This document shows positions 27,065 to 34,010 of a stretch of DNA of 64,000 nt, one piece after another. Within the stretch, counting starts at the first letter, position 1, and every line of letters begins with the position of its first letter. A model generated the notes under the pieces. The model worked only from the letters and a program-made list of their open reading frames with translations, ran no database searches and was not told the DNA's origin. This DNA comes from CAZYLZ01 sp964648335 (GTDB lineage: Bacteria > Patescibacteriota > Minisyncoccia > Phycocordibacterales > UBA2100): the NCBI GenBank assembly GCA_964648335.1, contig CAZYLZ010000006.1, forward strand, positions 6,326 through 70,325, given 5' to 3'. The position numbers were made by a program, and so were the translations under genes.

Positions 27065-27394
27065 ATGGACGATCTCCAGCGCATGACTCGCTTTTCAGAA
27101 GAACTCGCTCACCAGGCGGCCGAGTTTATACTGCAAGAGATGGGCAGGCAGTCTTTGGTCACCGTCACTCGTGCGCAGTCTTCGGACGACTTTAACGGCA
27201 TCACTATCTTCGTGACTGTGTTTCCCGAATCCGAGCAAGAAAAGGCACTGGCCTGGCTCAAGCGCTCGCGCACGGCGTTTCGGGACTTTATTGCCAAGAA
27301 ATCGCCCGGATTACGCCCTCCTACCATAGACTTTGTCATAGACCTCGGCGAGCGAAATCGCCGCCTCATCGACGAGAAGCTCAAGCCTTTGTAA
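27065..27394 (+). CDS. rbfA: Ribosome-binding factor A
   Basis: The 109-residue KH-like protein assists 16S rRNA maturation. It begins MDDLQRMTRFSEELAHQAAEF and shows the RbfA pattern of an N-terminal helix, VTVTRAQSSDDFNGITIFVTV and a C-terminal helix FRDFIAKKSPGLRPPTIDFVID. The start lies four bases after the infB stop, the classic infB-rbfA pairing. The end is followed by a strong terminator. Confidence 0.9.
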   Translation: MDDLQRMTRFSEELAHQAAEFILQEMGRQSLVTVTRAQSSDDFNGITIFVTVFPESEQEKALAWLKRSRTAFRDFIAKKSPGLRPPTIDFVIDLGERNRRLIDEKLKPL

Positions 27395-27416
27395 GCAGAA
27401 TTTGGGACACACTTGC

Positions 27417-27444
27417 CTACCACCCCTCGTGTGGTAGTTTTTTT
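27417..27444 (+). terminator. Terminator of infB-rbfA
   Basis: The stem CTACCAC / GTGGTAG with loop CCCTCGT is followed by T7. Confidence 0.85.
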
Positions 27445-27468
27445 ATAGATACAACACAAGGAGCTGGT

Positions 27469-27774
27469 ATGTCGATAATGGTACTTATGCTCGGGGCCAA
27501 GGGTCCTGGCAACGTCACCGAGTGGCGAGTCGATACGGTAGAGCCGTTCGACTCGAAAGAGTTCCAGCGGATCGGGATCAAGAACACACGAGTTGAAGCG
27601 TTTCTAAAGGCGCAGCTCGCGGATGCCTTCGTGACGACAGATCGCGATCATGCCCTTTCGGTCGGCTTTTGGCTTGGTGAGACACATCCCTACTGGTCCG
27701 ACTTCCACGGAAAGTTGGTGGATATGTGGATCACGGTACTCGACTATTCGGCTACGGATGGGTTTCCTGTCTGA
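27469..27774 (+). CDS. Hypothetical protein, 101 aa
   Basis: Not recognised. A soluble protein with a Trp/His-rich C-terminal half (GFWLGETHPYWSDFHGK) and no export signal. The start is set by AAGGAG seven bases upstream of ATG 27469. A terminator follows within ten bases of the stop. Another orphan single-gene unit. Confidence 0.7.
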   Translation: MSIMVLMLGAKGPGNVTEWRVDTVEPFDSKEFQRIGIKNTRVEAFLKAQLADAFVTTDRDHALSVGFWLGETHPYWSDFHGKLVDMWITVLDYSATDGFPV

Positions 27775-27782
27775 TATGCCAC

Positions 27783-27807
27783 GGCCACCGTACGGTGGTC
27801 TTTTTTT
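27783..27807 (+). terminator. Rho-independent terminator
   Basis: GGCCACC / GGTGGTC with loop GTAC is followed by T7. Confidence 0.85.
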
Positions 27808-27810
27808 ATC

Positions 27811-27936
27811 CCGAGAGTGGGACTCGGCCAAGAACATTCTTAAACGCCGACGCGTTCAAGAATTTCTCGGCCCTGATTCTGCGACCAGGCCTACTGGCCT
27901 AGTACGCGCAGAATCGTTCGAGTCCCACTCTCGGCA
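27811..27936 (-). repeat. Palindromic element built on the 3' end of tRNA-Leu(UAA)
   Basis: The ends are a perfect 16-bp inverted repeat CCGAGAGTGGGACTCG (27811-27826) and its complement (27919-27934). The first arm is a direct copy of plus-strand 27985-28000 in the tRNA gene; the second arm, extended to 21 bases (27916-27936), is an inverted copy of 27983-28003, the T-arm, acceptor strand and discriminator. Inside are two long hairpins: ATTCTT-A-AACGC / GCGTT-C-AAGAAT (27836-27863, loop CGAC, one A-C mismatch) and GATTCTGCG / CGCAGAATC (27875-27915) enclosing AGGCC/GGCCT. The whole folds as a three-way junction. Function unknown. Confidence 0.85.
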
Positions 27937-27970
27937 AAAACAATACGGCCTGCAAACATGTTTGCAGGCC
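27936..27970 (-). terminator. Terminator after tRNA-Leu(UAA)
   Basis: On the minus strand GGCCTGCAAA / TTTGCAGGCC with a short CATG loop is followed by GTATTGTTTTTG, 13-47 bases after the mature tRNA end. It separates the tRNA from its palindromic copy. Confidence 0.75.
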
Positions 27971-27982
27971 TACTGTTTTATG

Positions 27983-28069
27983 TGCCGAGAGTGGGACTCG
28001 AACCCACACGCCGTTTTAAGTCGGCAAGAGATTTTAAGTCTCTGACGTCTACCATTCCGCCATCTCGGC
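27983..28069 (-). tRNA. tRNA-Leu (anticodon UAA)
   Basis: An 87-nt type II tRNA. The acceptor stem GCCGAGA / TCTCGGC, discriminator A, anticodon stem AGAGA / TCTCT with loop CTTAAAA (anticodon TAA), a long variable arm and the T-arm GTGGGTTCGAGTCCCAC are all visible. CCA is not encoded (ACA follows). It lies downstream of tRNA-Cys on the same strand. Confidence 0.95.
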
Positions 28070-28080
28070 TTGAGATATTT

Positions 28081-28167
28081 AGAGGGATTCGGCCACCCGT
28101 AATTTGCTGGTGCAAATTCGGTCGGCCCCCGCTCGTCCTCGTCAGGACTCCGCGATGCGAATCCCTC
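28081..28167 (-). repeat. Palindromic element built on the T-arm of tRNA-Cys
   Basis: The outer stem is AGAGGGATTCG (28081-28091, a direct copy of 28224-28234 in tRNA-Cys) paired with GCGAATCCCTC (28157-28167, an inverted copy of 28225-28235). Inside are AATTTGC / GCAAATT (28101-28118, loop TGGT) and GTCC / GGAC (28134-28147) hairpins. Between the element and the tRNA sit the hairpin GTCATGTGC / GCACATGAC (28170-28191) and one more partial copy, GGGATTCG with CCTC/GAGG flanks, at 28202-28219. The layout matches the element next to tRNA-Leu(UAA), but the stem sequence follows the Cys tRNA. Confidence 0.8.
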
Positions 28168-28216
28168 CCGTCATGTGCCTATGCACATGACTTCAGGCTC
28201 CCTCATGGGATTCGGG

Positions 28217-28289
28217 AGGCCTGAGAGGGATTCGCACCCTCGCATAGTAGTTTTGCAGACCACCGCGTTTACTTCTTCGCCATCAGGCC
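28217..28289 (-). tRNA. tRNA-Cys (anticodon GCA)
   Basis: A 73-nt tRNA with acceptor GGCCTGA / TCAGGCC, discriminator U (the cysteine identity base), anticodon stem GTGGT / ACTAC with loop CTGCAAA and T-arm GAGGG / CCCTC with loop TGCGAAT. The T-loop has TGCGAAT in place of TTCRANN, which is unusual. CCA is not encoded. Confidence 0.92.
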
Positions 28290-28393
28290 GTAGCAGGCAG
28301 TATAAATCATGAATGGCATAGTCCAAAATGCTTGAGTAGTGCCGCCCCATCAGCATGGTTAAATTGAGTCCAGGAAGCATACAGGAGAAACTA

Positions 28394-29044
28394 ATGACTC
28401 ACGAAGAAACCATCACCGCCATCGAGAAGCGCGTCAGGACAATGATGCCAACCGAGGCTGCGCACGACTGGTTCCATGTCGAACGTGTGCAGCGAACGGC
28501 GCGTCATATAGCTCGTGCCGAGGGCGCGAGCCTCTACATCGTAGAGCTCGCGGCACTTTTGCACGACATCGGTGATTGGAAGTTCCACGATGGCGACGAC
28601 ACCGTAGGTCCAAAGATAGCACGCGAAGTGATGGCCGAATTCAAGATCGAGCTGCCTGTCGTCGATCATGTGGCCGACATCATAGCGACCATATCGTTCA
28701 AGGGTGCGGGTGTACCCACGCCCATGCGGACACTCGAGGGCAAGTGTGCTCAAGACGCCGATCGTCTCGACGCAATAGGTCCCATCGGCATCGCTCGCGT
28801 ATTTGCCTACGGCGGACATAAGTGCACACCTTTGTGGGATCCGAACGAAAAGCCGGTTCTGCACACCAACAAACAAAGCTACCATCGCAGTACTGCAAGC
28901 TCGCTCGGGCACTTCGACGAAAAGCTGTTTCATATCGCCGGGCGCATGCAGACAAAGACCGGCCAAGCGATGGCACAGGGACGCGACGCATACATGCGCG
29001 AGTTCGTAACCCGCTTCAAGCAAGATTGGTTTATCGACGAGTGA
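28394..29044 (+). CDS. HD-domain metal-dependent phosphohydrolase
   Basis: A cytosolic protein of the HD superfamily. The metal motif is complete: His in HDWFHVERV (residues 24-32), LLHDIGDWK (the HD pair near residue 58), and a further Asp in AQDADRLDAIG (near residue 123). This arrangement matches the YedJ/PPX-like uncharacterised HD hydrolases of about 215 residues. The substrate is unknown; nucleotides are the usual targets. The start at 28394 is set by AGGAG eight bases upstream. glmS follows 147 bp downstream with its own SD. Confidence 0.85.
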   Translation: MTHEETITAIEKRVRTMMPTEAAHDWFHVERVQRTARHIARAEGASLYIVELAALLHDIGDWKFHDGDDTVGPKIAREVMAEFKIELPVVDHVADIIATISFKGAGVPTPMRTLEGKCAQDADRLDAIGPIGIARVFAYGGHKCTPLWDPNEKPVLHTNKQSYHRSTASSLGHFDEKLFHIAGRMQTKTGQAMAQGRDAYMREFVTRFKQDWFIDE

Positions 29045-29191
29045 CACGACCACACTGGTCCCGCGCACATGCTGCGCGGGACCACATTATTTGACACATT
29101 TCTAATGTACAGTCGAGGTAGTTTAGTGTTAGATACAAAGAGACACTTCCATCCGGAGGTGGAAAAGAGAAGTAACAACAGGAGAAGTATC

Positions 29192-31036
29192 ATGTGCGGA
29201 ATCGTCGGATGCATAGGCGCCAAGCCAGCACTCCCCATGCTCTATGCAGGTCTCAAAGACCTCATGTATCGCGGGTACGACAGTGCAGGTATCGCGACCT
29301 TCAACAACGACTCTATCGTGCGCGCTCGCGTTCAAGGTGCGCCTTTGAAGCTCAAACACAAGCTCAAGCACCTTCCGCAAGACGCCACGGTCGGTATCGC
29401 TCACAACCGGTGGGCCACTCACGGCAAGCCGGCCGAACGGAATGCGCATCCGCATACCTCGAGCGGCAACATGGTCGCGGTGGTCCATAACGGAATCATC
29501 GAGAATCATGATGAACTTCGAGACGAGCTGATCGCCCAAGGCTGCCGCTTTCAGAGCGAAACCGACACCGAGGTCATCCCGAACCTAATCGAACGAGAAA
29601 TCGTTGCCGGCGCGAGGGATTTAACCCAAGCTGTCGAGCGCATCGTTCCCCGGCTCAAAGGCGGCTTCGCGATCGCGGTCATCTCGAGCCTCTTCCAAGA
29701 CGAAGTCGTGCTCGTTCGATCGGGCATGCCTCTCATAATCGGAGCGGGTATCGGTGGCGTCTATTTTGCCTCAGACGAGACCCCGCTTGTCGACTATGTG
29801 AAGGAAGTGGTTCAGATGGTCGACGGCGAGATAGCTACTCTCTGTCGCGACGGAACCTTCCAGATTGCACGTAAACGACTGCCGAAGAATTCAGACCGGA
29901 GGCGGCCGCTGCGCGTACAGAAAGGAACAACTGGAAAGGACGGGCACAAGTACTACATGTTCAAAGAGATCATGGAACAGCCCGAATCCGTGCGAAATGC
30001 CATCCGCGGACGACTCTTCGATGGCACCGTGGTACTGCCCGAGCTCGATCTGATCGAGGATAAGATCAGAAATGCGTCGTGCGTTACCCTGGTCGCCTGC
30101 GGCACCTCGAAATATGCTGGAGCAGTCGCTCGACTCGCATTCGAGAAGCTTGCGCGCGTGAAGACGATGCTCGAAGAAGCATCCGAGTATCATACGCGCG
30201 AAGCCCTTGTCCAAGACGGAGAGCTCGTCATCGGCATCTCCCAATCGGGAGAGACCGCCGACACCTGCCTTGCGCTCGAATACGCCAAGAACCGCAATGC
30301 CACGTGCATCGCAGTAGTGAACCGACAGGGCTTCAAGCTCGGCGACATCGCTGATGCCGAGATCGGAGCGCTTGCGGGTCCCGAGATAGCAGTAGCCTCT
30401 ACCAAAGCTTTTACGGCCCAGGTGGTGGTGCTCATTCTCTTGGCGATGCGCGTAGCGACAATCCGTGGGACGCTTACCGACTACGATCGTCTTCGGCTCG
30501 TCGAGAGCCTCGAGAACCTACCAGAGGCAGTCGAAGAAGTGCTCAAGTACGCCAATGTGATGCGAAACGTCGCAAAATCGTATCTTGCGGCACCCAGAAC
30601 GCTCTTCATCGGACGCGGCTATTGTGTGCCGATCGCCGACGAAGGAACGCTCAAGCTCCAAGAGATCGGCTATGTCGATGCTGCTGCCTACTCGGCAGGA
30701 GCGCTCAAGCACGGACCCTTGGCTCTCGTCGAGGACGTGATCCCTGTAATCGCAATCGCGCTTTCGGGAACGGCGTCGGACAAGACCTTAAACAGCGTGC
30801 AGGAAGTGGTCGCACGCAGCGGGCACATCATCGGCATCGTCACGAAAGGGTCAGCAGAAGAGGAGCTCATGCGGAAGCTCGCGAAGGTCCTGATAAGCCT
30901 TCCAAACACTGCAGAGGAGCTCTCGCCTATTCTTGCGGCGCCACTCGTTCAGCTCTACGCGTACTACAGCGGCGTGCTTCGTAAGCACAACGTTGATCGT
31001 CCGCGTAATCTCGCAAAATCGGTGACGGTCGAATAA
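29192..31036 (+). CDS. glmS: Glutamine-fructose-6-phosphate aminotransferase
   Basis: The first enzyme of amino-sugar synthesis for peptidoglycan and, here, probably for an N-acetylhexosamine exopolysaccharide. The start MCGIVGCIG places the catalytic Cys at position 2; glutaminase motifs RGYDSAG, HNRWATHG and HNGIIENH follow (residues 25-125). Two SIS isomerase domains (about 290-430 and 460-605) contain CGTSKYA, SQSGETADT and LKHGPLAL, and the protein ends AKSVTVE. At 614 residues it is of standard length. SD AGGAG precedes the ATG. No glmS ribozyme was recognised upstream. Confidence 0.97.
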   Translation: MCGIVGCIGAKPALPMLYAGLKDLMYRGYDSAGIATFNNDSIVRARVQGAPLKLKHKLKHLPQDATVGIAHNRWATHGKPAERNAHPHTSSGNMVAVVHNGIIENHDELRDELIAQGCRFQSETDTEVIPNLIEREIVAGARDLTQAVERIVPRLKGGFAIAVISSLFQDEVVLVRSGMPLIIGAGIGGVYFASDETPLVDYVKEVVQMVDGEIATLCRDGTFQIARKRLPKNSDRRRPLRVQKGTTGKDGHKYYMFKEIMEQPESVRNAIRGRLFDGTVVLPELDLIEDKIRNASCVTLVACGTSKYAGAVARLAFEKLARVKTMLEEASEYHTREALVQDGELVIGISQSGETADTCLALEYAKNRNATCIAVVNRQGFKLGDIADAEIGALAGPEIAVASTKAFTAQVVVLILLAMRVATIRGTLTDYDRLRLVESLENLPEAVEEVLKYANVMRNVAKSYLAAPRTLFIGRGYCVPIADEGTLKLQEIGYVDAAAYSAGALKHGPLALVEDVIPVIAIALSGTASDKTLNSVQEVVARSGHIIGIVTKGSAEEELMRKLAKVLISLPNTAEELSPILAAPLVQLYAYYSGVLRKHNVDRPRNLAKSVTVE

Positions 31037-31048
31037 ACCGCGCCACGA

Positions 31049-31077
31049 CGCCGAGCACACTGTGCTCGGCGTTTTTT
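31049..31077 (+). terminator. Terminator of glmS
   Basis: CGCCGAGCAC / GTGCTCGGCG with loop ACT is followed by T6. Confidence 0.9.
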
Positions 31078-31092
31078 ATTTTGGTCATTAAT

Positions 31093-31120
31093 AAAAAATC
31101 CCCAGGGTATGACCTGGGGA
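31093..31120 (-). terminator. Terminator of the membrane-protein gene at 31133
   Basis: On the minus strand CCCCAGG / CCTGGGG with loop TCATAC is followed by ATTTTTTATT. Confidence 0.85.
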
Positions 31121-31132
31121 ATCGAATCAATA

Positions 31133-31699
31133 TCAGACCGTCTCGGGCACGGTCTGAAGCGGCCGCGAGATGGTTCTGCAATTGGCTTTATCGCCCGCGG
31201 ACCAATCGAACTTTTCGGAGAGATCTACGTAGTCCTCGGGGCGGTCGAGTCGTACCCACACGCGGTGCGTAGCACCATCTGATGTCTTGTGGACTGTCTG
31301 TGCGATCTCGTCGACGCTTGCAAGGATGCCAGACTCGTCACTGTCGTCATCATTCAATACGAGCCGCGCACCTTTCGCAGGCAGCGGGTCGAGGAAGACG
31401 AGGGATTCGAGACATGGCCCGAAGGCACGTGCGAGCTCCGTACTTGGAGCCTCAACAATCATCAGGACATTCGGCACTTCATCCTGCTCATCATCATAAT
31501 CTCCCGTGTCATTTCGATCGTGCTTGTCGGGAGCGTTCACGTAAAGGAAAAACATCATGACGACCCACACCGTGCCGAGCACGAATAATCCGTCTGTATC
31601 TGCAAGCACAGGCTTACCGGCCGAAGTCGCGCGAAACAGTGACTCAGAGAACGCTACTACGGGCCAAAACCCGAGTGCCCAGATCAAGAAATACGCCAT
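31133..31699 (-). CDS. Hypothetical membrane protein with acidic cytoplasmic region
   Basis: Two N-terminal hydrophobic helices (residues 2-18 and 33-53) are followed by a strongly acidic stretch (DKHDRNDTGDYDDEQDE) and a soluble domain of about 115 residues that I do not recognise. ATG 31699 is chosen because AGGAGG lies eight bases upstream. The gene has its own promoter (31734-31761) and terminator, like other orphan genes in the window. Confidence 0.7.
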   Translation of the reverse strand: MAYFLIWALGFWPVVAFSESLFRATSAGKPVLADTDGLFVLGTVWVVMMFFLYVNAPDKHDRNDTGDYDDEQDEVPNVLMIVEAPSTELARAFGPCLESLVFLDPLPAKGARLVLNDDDSDESGILASVDEIAQTVHKTSDGATHRVWVRLDRPEDYVDLSEKFDWSAGDKANCRTISRPLQTVPETV

Positions 31700-31733
31700 T
31701 AGATGCCTCCTGCGTTGATACATAGCCACAAAG

Positions 31734-31761
31734 AAAATACTATTTATTGTCGATTTGTCAA
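31734..31761 (-). promoter_or_regulatory. Promoter of the gene at 31133-31699
   Basis: On the minus strand TTGACA (31756-31761) is followed after 16 bases by TATTTT (31734-31739). Confidence 0.55.
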
Positions 31762-31855
31762 ATCGGCAATCCATCATGCACGCGTATGCAAAAAGATGCT
31801 TTCTGCACAATTCTCAGCTATCGGCCGAGTCATATTTTTTGTTAGTTTGTGGGTA

Positions 31856-31963
31856 GAGGAGCTCGGTCACGACTCTCAATCTGCCGTCGCAGATTTCGGT
31901 CGCGACCCCGCCTCGCGGTTTTGCCTGCTGGCCAAACATCGCTGCGGCTTTCGAGTCTCCCTC
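31856..31963 (-). repeat. Palindromic element built on the T-arm of tRNA-Leu(UAG)
   Basis: One arm, TTCGAGTCTCCCTC (31950-31963), is an exact inverted copy of 32020-32033 in the tRNA gene. The opposite arm GAGGAGCTCG (31856-31865) pairs with it apart from two bulged bases. Inside is a long hairpin GGTCGTGAC-like / GTCGCGACC (about 31864-31906) capped by AATCTGC / GCAGATT (31879-31896). Between element and tRNA lies the perfect hairpin GCGATGTGC / GCACATCGC (31964-31985), closely similar to the GTCATGTGC / GCACATGAC hairpin beside tRNA-Cys. Confidence 0.75.
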
Positions 31964-31985
31964 GCGATGTGCTCAAGCACATCGC
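31964..31985 (-). repeat. Hairpin between tRNA-Leu(UAG) and its palindromic element
   Basis: A perfect 9-bp stem GCGATGTGC / GCACATCGC with a 4-base loop. It shares the ATGTGC/GCACAT core with the hairpin at 28170-28191, in the equivalent position. No T-tract follows, so it is not an ordinary terminator. Confidence 0.7.
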
Positions 31986-32013
31986 TTCTGCCCATAATGT
32001 CACTTCGTTCCTG

Positions 32014-32095
32014 TGGGCAGAGGGAGACTCGAACTCCCATGCCTTGCGGCGTCGCGTCCTAAGCGCGGTGCGTCTACCAATTTCGCCATCTGCCC
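32014..32095 (-). tRNA. tRNA-Leu (anticodon UAG)
   Basis: An 82-nt type II tRNA with acceptor GGGCAGA / TCTGCCC, discriminator A, anticodon stem CGCG / CGCG with loop CTTAGGA (anticodon TAG), a variable arm and T-arm GGGAG-TTCGAGT-CTCCC. CCA is not encoded (ACA follows). Confidence 0.95.
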
Positions 32096-32184
32096 GTCCA
32101 GCCGAGTATAGCGCACCTGGCCTGTTTTCAAAACGAAATAACCTGTTAGAATAGCCCTCGTATCGGCAAAGGCTTATACAGTAT

Positions 32185-32257
32185 GCGCCCGTAGCTCAGT
32201 TGGTAGAGCAGCCGCCTCTTAAGCGGTAGGTCCATGGTTCGAGTCCATGCGGGCGCA
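32185..32257 (+). tRNA. tRNA-Lys (anticodon CUU)
   Basis: A 73-nt tRNA with acceptor GCGCCCG / CGGGCGC, D-loop AGTTGGTA, anticodon stem GCCGC / GCGGT with loop CTCTTAA (anticodon CTT) and T-arm CATGG-TTCGAGT-CCATG. CC but not CCA follows the discriminator A. Unlike the other three tRNAs it has a plain terminator and no palindromic copy of its T-arm nearby. Confidence 0.95.
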
Positions 32258-32265
32258 CCGGAGAC

Positions 32266-32295
32266 AAAAAGGACTGGCCTGTGCCAGTCCTTTTT
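32266..32295 (+). terminator. Terminator of tRNA-Lys
   Basis: A perfect 13-bp stem AAAAAGGACTGGC / GCCAGTCCTTTTT with loop CTGT, nine bases after the tRNA. Confidence 0.9.
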
Positions 32296-32406
32296 GCGAG
32301 GTGCGAGCCGGAGCAGCTTGGCTACGAATCACCTCGATGGTGGCAGGAGGGAGCCTGCCGAGCCCGGGCCGTGCGCGTTTATAGCAAGAAACCACGCTAG
32401 GCCACG

Positions 32407-32442
32407 AAAATACAAAATCCCCTGTGGGGATCTTTGTATTTT
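32407..32442 (-). terminator. Terminator of the coiled-coil/T4SS-pilin-like gene run
   Basis: An inverted repeat AAAATACAAA / TTTGTATTTT encloses CCCC / GGGG; on the minus strand it ends in TTTTGTATTTT. It follows the stop of the small gene at 32454. Confidence 0.75.
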
Positions 32443-32453
32443 ATTTTGGTTCC

Positions 32454-32633
32454 TCATCGGACGTCTGCAGACTCCGCGAGGCTCCGGGTGTATTCTTCGA
32501 GCCTCTTACGATTCTCTTGTATCGCCTTCTCCAAGTTCGCAAGGCAGCGCCGGGCATGTGCCAGGTCGCGCTCGCGCGCCGCTATCTCGCCTCGATACCA
32601 CGTAACCTCCTGTTGTATGTGTTGCGTATTCAT
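32454..32633 (-). CDS. Small coiled-coil protein, 59 aa
   Basis: A short frame begins MNTQHIQQEVTWYRGEIAAR and is a nearly continuous amphipathic helix rich in Glu, Arg, Ala and Leu. It resembles the two neighbouring genes in size, composition and WY/WW near the N-terminus, so the three look like a tandem family. AGGAGG lies inside the coding region rather than before the ATG, and no clear SD precedes the start. A terminator follows at 32407. Confidence 0.6.
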   Translation of the reverse strand: MNTQHIQQEVTWYRGEIAARERDLAHARRCLANLEKAIQENRKRLEEYTRSLAESADVR

Positions 32634-32683
32634 ATTTCACATATACATGAACTGTATAGAGAAAGTATGAAGATAGTTTCAGC

Positions 32684-32938
32684 TTACCTTTTCTGCCCCG
32701 CCTGCTTCCTCAGATCATCGGCATACCGTTCCATATCCCTCTTATAACCATCGAGCTTTGTCTTGCCACCTGCCATGTAGCGAGTCAGCTCTCCTTCGGC
32801 ACGCTTCGCGTCATCTAGCTCGCGCGCAAGTCGAGCCTGTGTGCTTTTGTTCTTCTCTAATTCTCCCTGCTTTATCTCGAGTTCCCTGGTCCACCATGCC
32901 GCCTCGCTCTTTGCCTTTTCGATATTTATATCTGCCAT
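32684..32938 (-). CDS. Small coiled-coil protein, 84 aa
   Basis: The product begins MADINIEKAKSEAAWWTREL and is almost entirely a charged heptad-like helix with no membrane segment. It is one of three consecutive coiled-coil genes that end the T4SS-pilin-like operon. It may be a structural or scaffolding partner; no family is recognised. Confidence 0.65.
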   Translation of the reverse strand: MADINIEKAKSEAAWWTRELEIKQGELEKNKSTQARLARELDDAKRAEGELTRYMAGGKTKLDGYKRDMERYADDLRKQAGQKR

Positions 32939-32991
32939 ATCTATGAGTTTATACTTTGTACCTGGTAAATAGCATGAAGGCAGCGGGCACC

Positions 32992-33240
32992 TTAATGAAG
33001 CTTGACCGACCCCTTGCGCTGCACCTCGTCGAACTCCGCCTTCGAGAGCTCGCGCTCTGCCATGCTCTTTTTTTGGCGGTCGCTCCTGATCTTCGCCTCG
33101 AGCTGCGCCGCGTGCACCTTAATCTTCTCAAGATCTTCTATCGTGCGCTTAGCTTTTTCGAGTTCTCGTTCCGCATTCTTGAGTTCTTCGCCGTATCGTT
33201 GGATGACCTGCTTTATCTGGGGGATGTCCATGGAGAGCAT
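32992..33240 (-). CDS. Small coiled-coil protein, 82 aa
   Basis: The product begins MLSMDIPQIKQVIQRYGEEL and is a long charged helix (residues 10-75). The start lies seven bases after the stop of the pilin-like gene at 33248, which places it in the same operon. ATG 33231 is an alternative start. Function unknown. Confidence 0.65.
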   Translation of the reverse strand: MLSMDIPQIKQVIQRYGEELKNAERELEKAKRTIEDLEKIKVHAAQLEAKIRSDRQKKSMAERELSKAEFDEVQRKGSVKLH

Positions 33241-33247
33241 TATCTTC

Positions 33248-33589
33248 TTAAAAGCCCGTGGTTCCCGTCGGAAACGGGGATGTCGATCCGCTGTCGCGGT
33301 TGATACCTGTACTGTACGTCTGGCCGCGTATATCGAGCCCGAAAGTATCGTCGATAAGCGAGATGATACTGCCGACCGCCACCATGATGAACATGCCGAT
33401 GATGCCGTAGATCATATGATTCTTCCCGTCTGCGTTCTCGCCCCCCGACTCCACGCTCCGCATAAACTGGAACAGTCCCCACACAAACACCAAAAATCCT
33501 ACCGAGAATATCAGTAGGATTATTGGGTTGATGATGTATTCAACAATGCGGCCCAGGAGCTCTGCCCCGCTGGTTGCTGAAAAGTTCAT
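33248..33589 (-). CDS. T4SS-pilin-like membrane protein 1
   Basis: The 113-residue protein has two membrane helices (about residues 17-38 and 56-78), the second preceded by a polar ESGGENADGKNHMIYGIIGMF loop. The pattern, helix then (D/E)xxxKxxMIYGIIGMFIMV, is that of the TrbC/VirB2-like T4SS pilin family common in CPR genomes. It is one of four tandem paralogues. These may form an envelope appendage or channel; no VirB4 or VirD4 ATPase is in the window. Confidence 0.78.
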   Translation of the reverse strand: MNFSATSGAELLGRIVEYIINPIILLIFSVGFLVFVWGLFQFMRSVESGGENADGKNHMIYGIIGMFIMVAVGSIISLIDDTFGLDIRGQTYSTGINRDSGSTSPFPTGTTGF

Positions 33590-33611
33590 ACACTAAATCT
33601 ATCGACGTGAG

Positions 33612-33971
33612 CTAGAAGCTCGTGCCCTGGAGCTGAATCGCCTTAGGGATGATTGGATCGGTCGAGGTGACCTTGAAGGTGCTCTGCAAGAGACGGATGA
33701 TACCCCAGACCGACACCATGACGAAGAGCGAAAGGATGCCGTAGATCATAATGTCGCGTGCCTTCTCCTTCGACTCGTCTCCAGAGCCGATGTACTGGAT
33801 GAGTCCCCAAAAGAAGTAGATGAGCGCCAAAGTGATCAGCATCGGTATGACCGCGTTCAAGACCGTGTTCACCAAGTTGAGGGTGTCGAGAAACGTTACT
33901 GCTCCAGCCACTGCAGGGATCGTTACTGCTGCGATGGCGAGTGCTCCTGCGAGCTTGGGGCTAAAGTTCAT
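33612..33971 (-). CDS. T4SS-pilin-like membrane protein 2
   Basis: It has an N-terminal signal-like helix (residues 8-27), then two helices (about 35-58 and 76-98) with SGDESKEKARDIMIYGILSLFVMVSVWGI between them, the best match among the four to the T4SS-pilin signature. The mature protein would be about 95 residues. Spacing to the neighbours is 22 and 39 bases. Confidence 0.8.
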   Translation of the reverse strand: MNFSPKLAGALAIAAVTIPAVAGAVTFLDTLNLVNTVLNAVIPMLITLALIYFFWGLIQYIGSGDESKEKARDIMIYGILSLFVMVSVWGIIRLLQSTFKVTSTDPIIPKAIQLQGTSF

Positions 33972-34010
33972 ACGGGGCGATTAGTTAAAGCTAGTGATAT
34001 AGATACCATT

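Noticed and set aside
27811..27936. A tRNA gene on the plus strand (the end resembles a tRNA T-arm and acceptor)
   Set aside because: There is no D-arm or anticodon arm; the 5' side pairs as one 16-bp stem and the interior folds into two long hairpins, so it is not a tRNA.
27811..27936. Retron msr-msd RNA (inverted ends around structured core)
   Set aside because: No reverse transcriptase gene lies nearby and the stem copies the adjacent tRNA, which retrons do not do.
27811..28000. Classical prophage or island attachment sites (tRNA 3' end direct repeats)
   Set aside because: The direct copies are only about 170 bp apart with no integrase, and inverted copies are present, which att sites do not explain.
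28130..28150. Hammerhead-ribozyme-like core (GTC, CTGACGAG)
   Set aside because: The GAAA core and the three stems in the right order are missing; it is better explained by a GTCC/GGAC hairpin.
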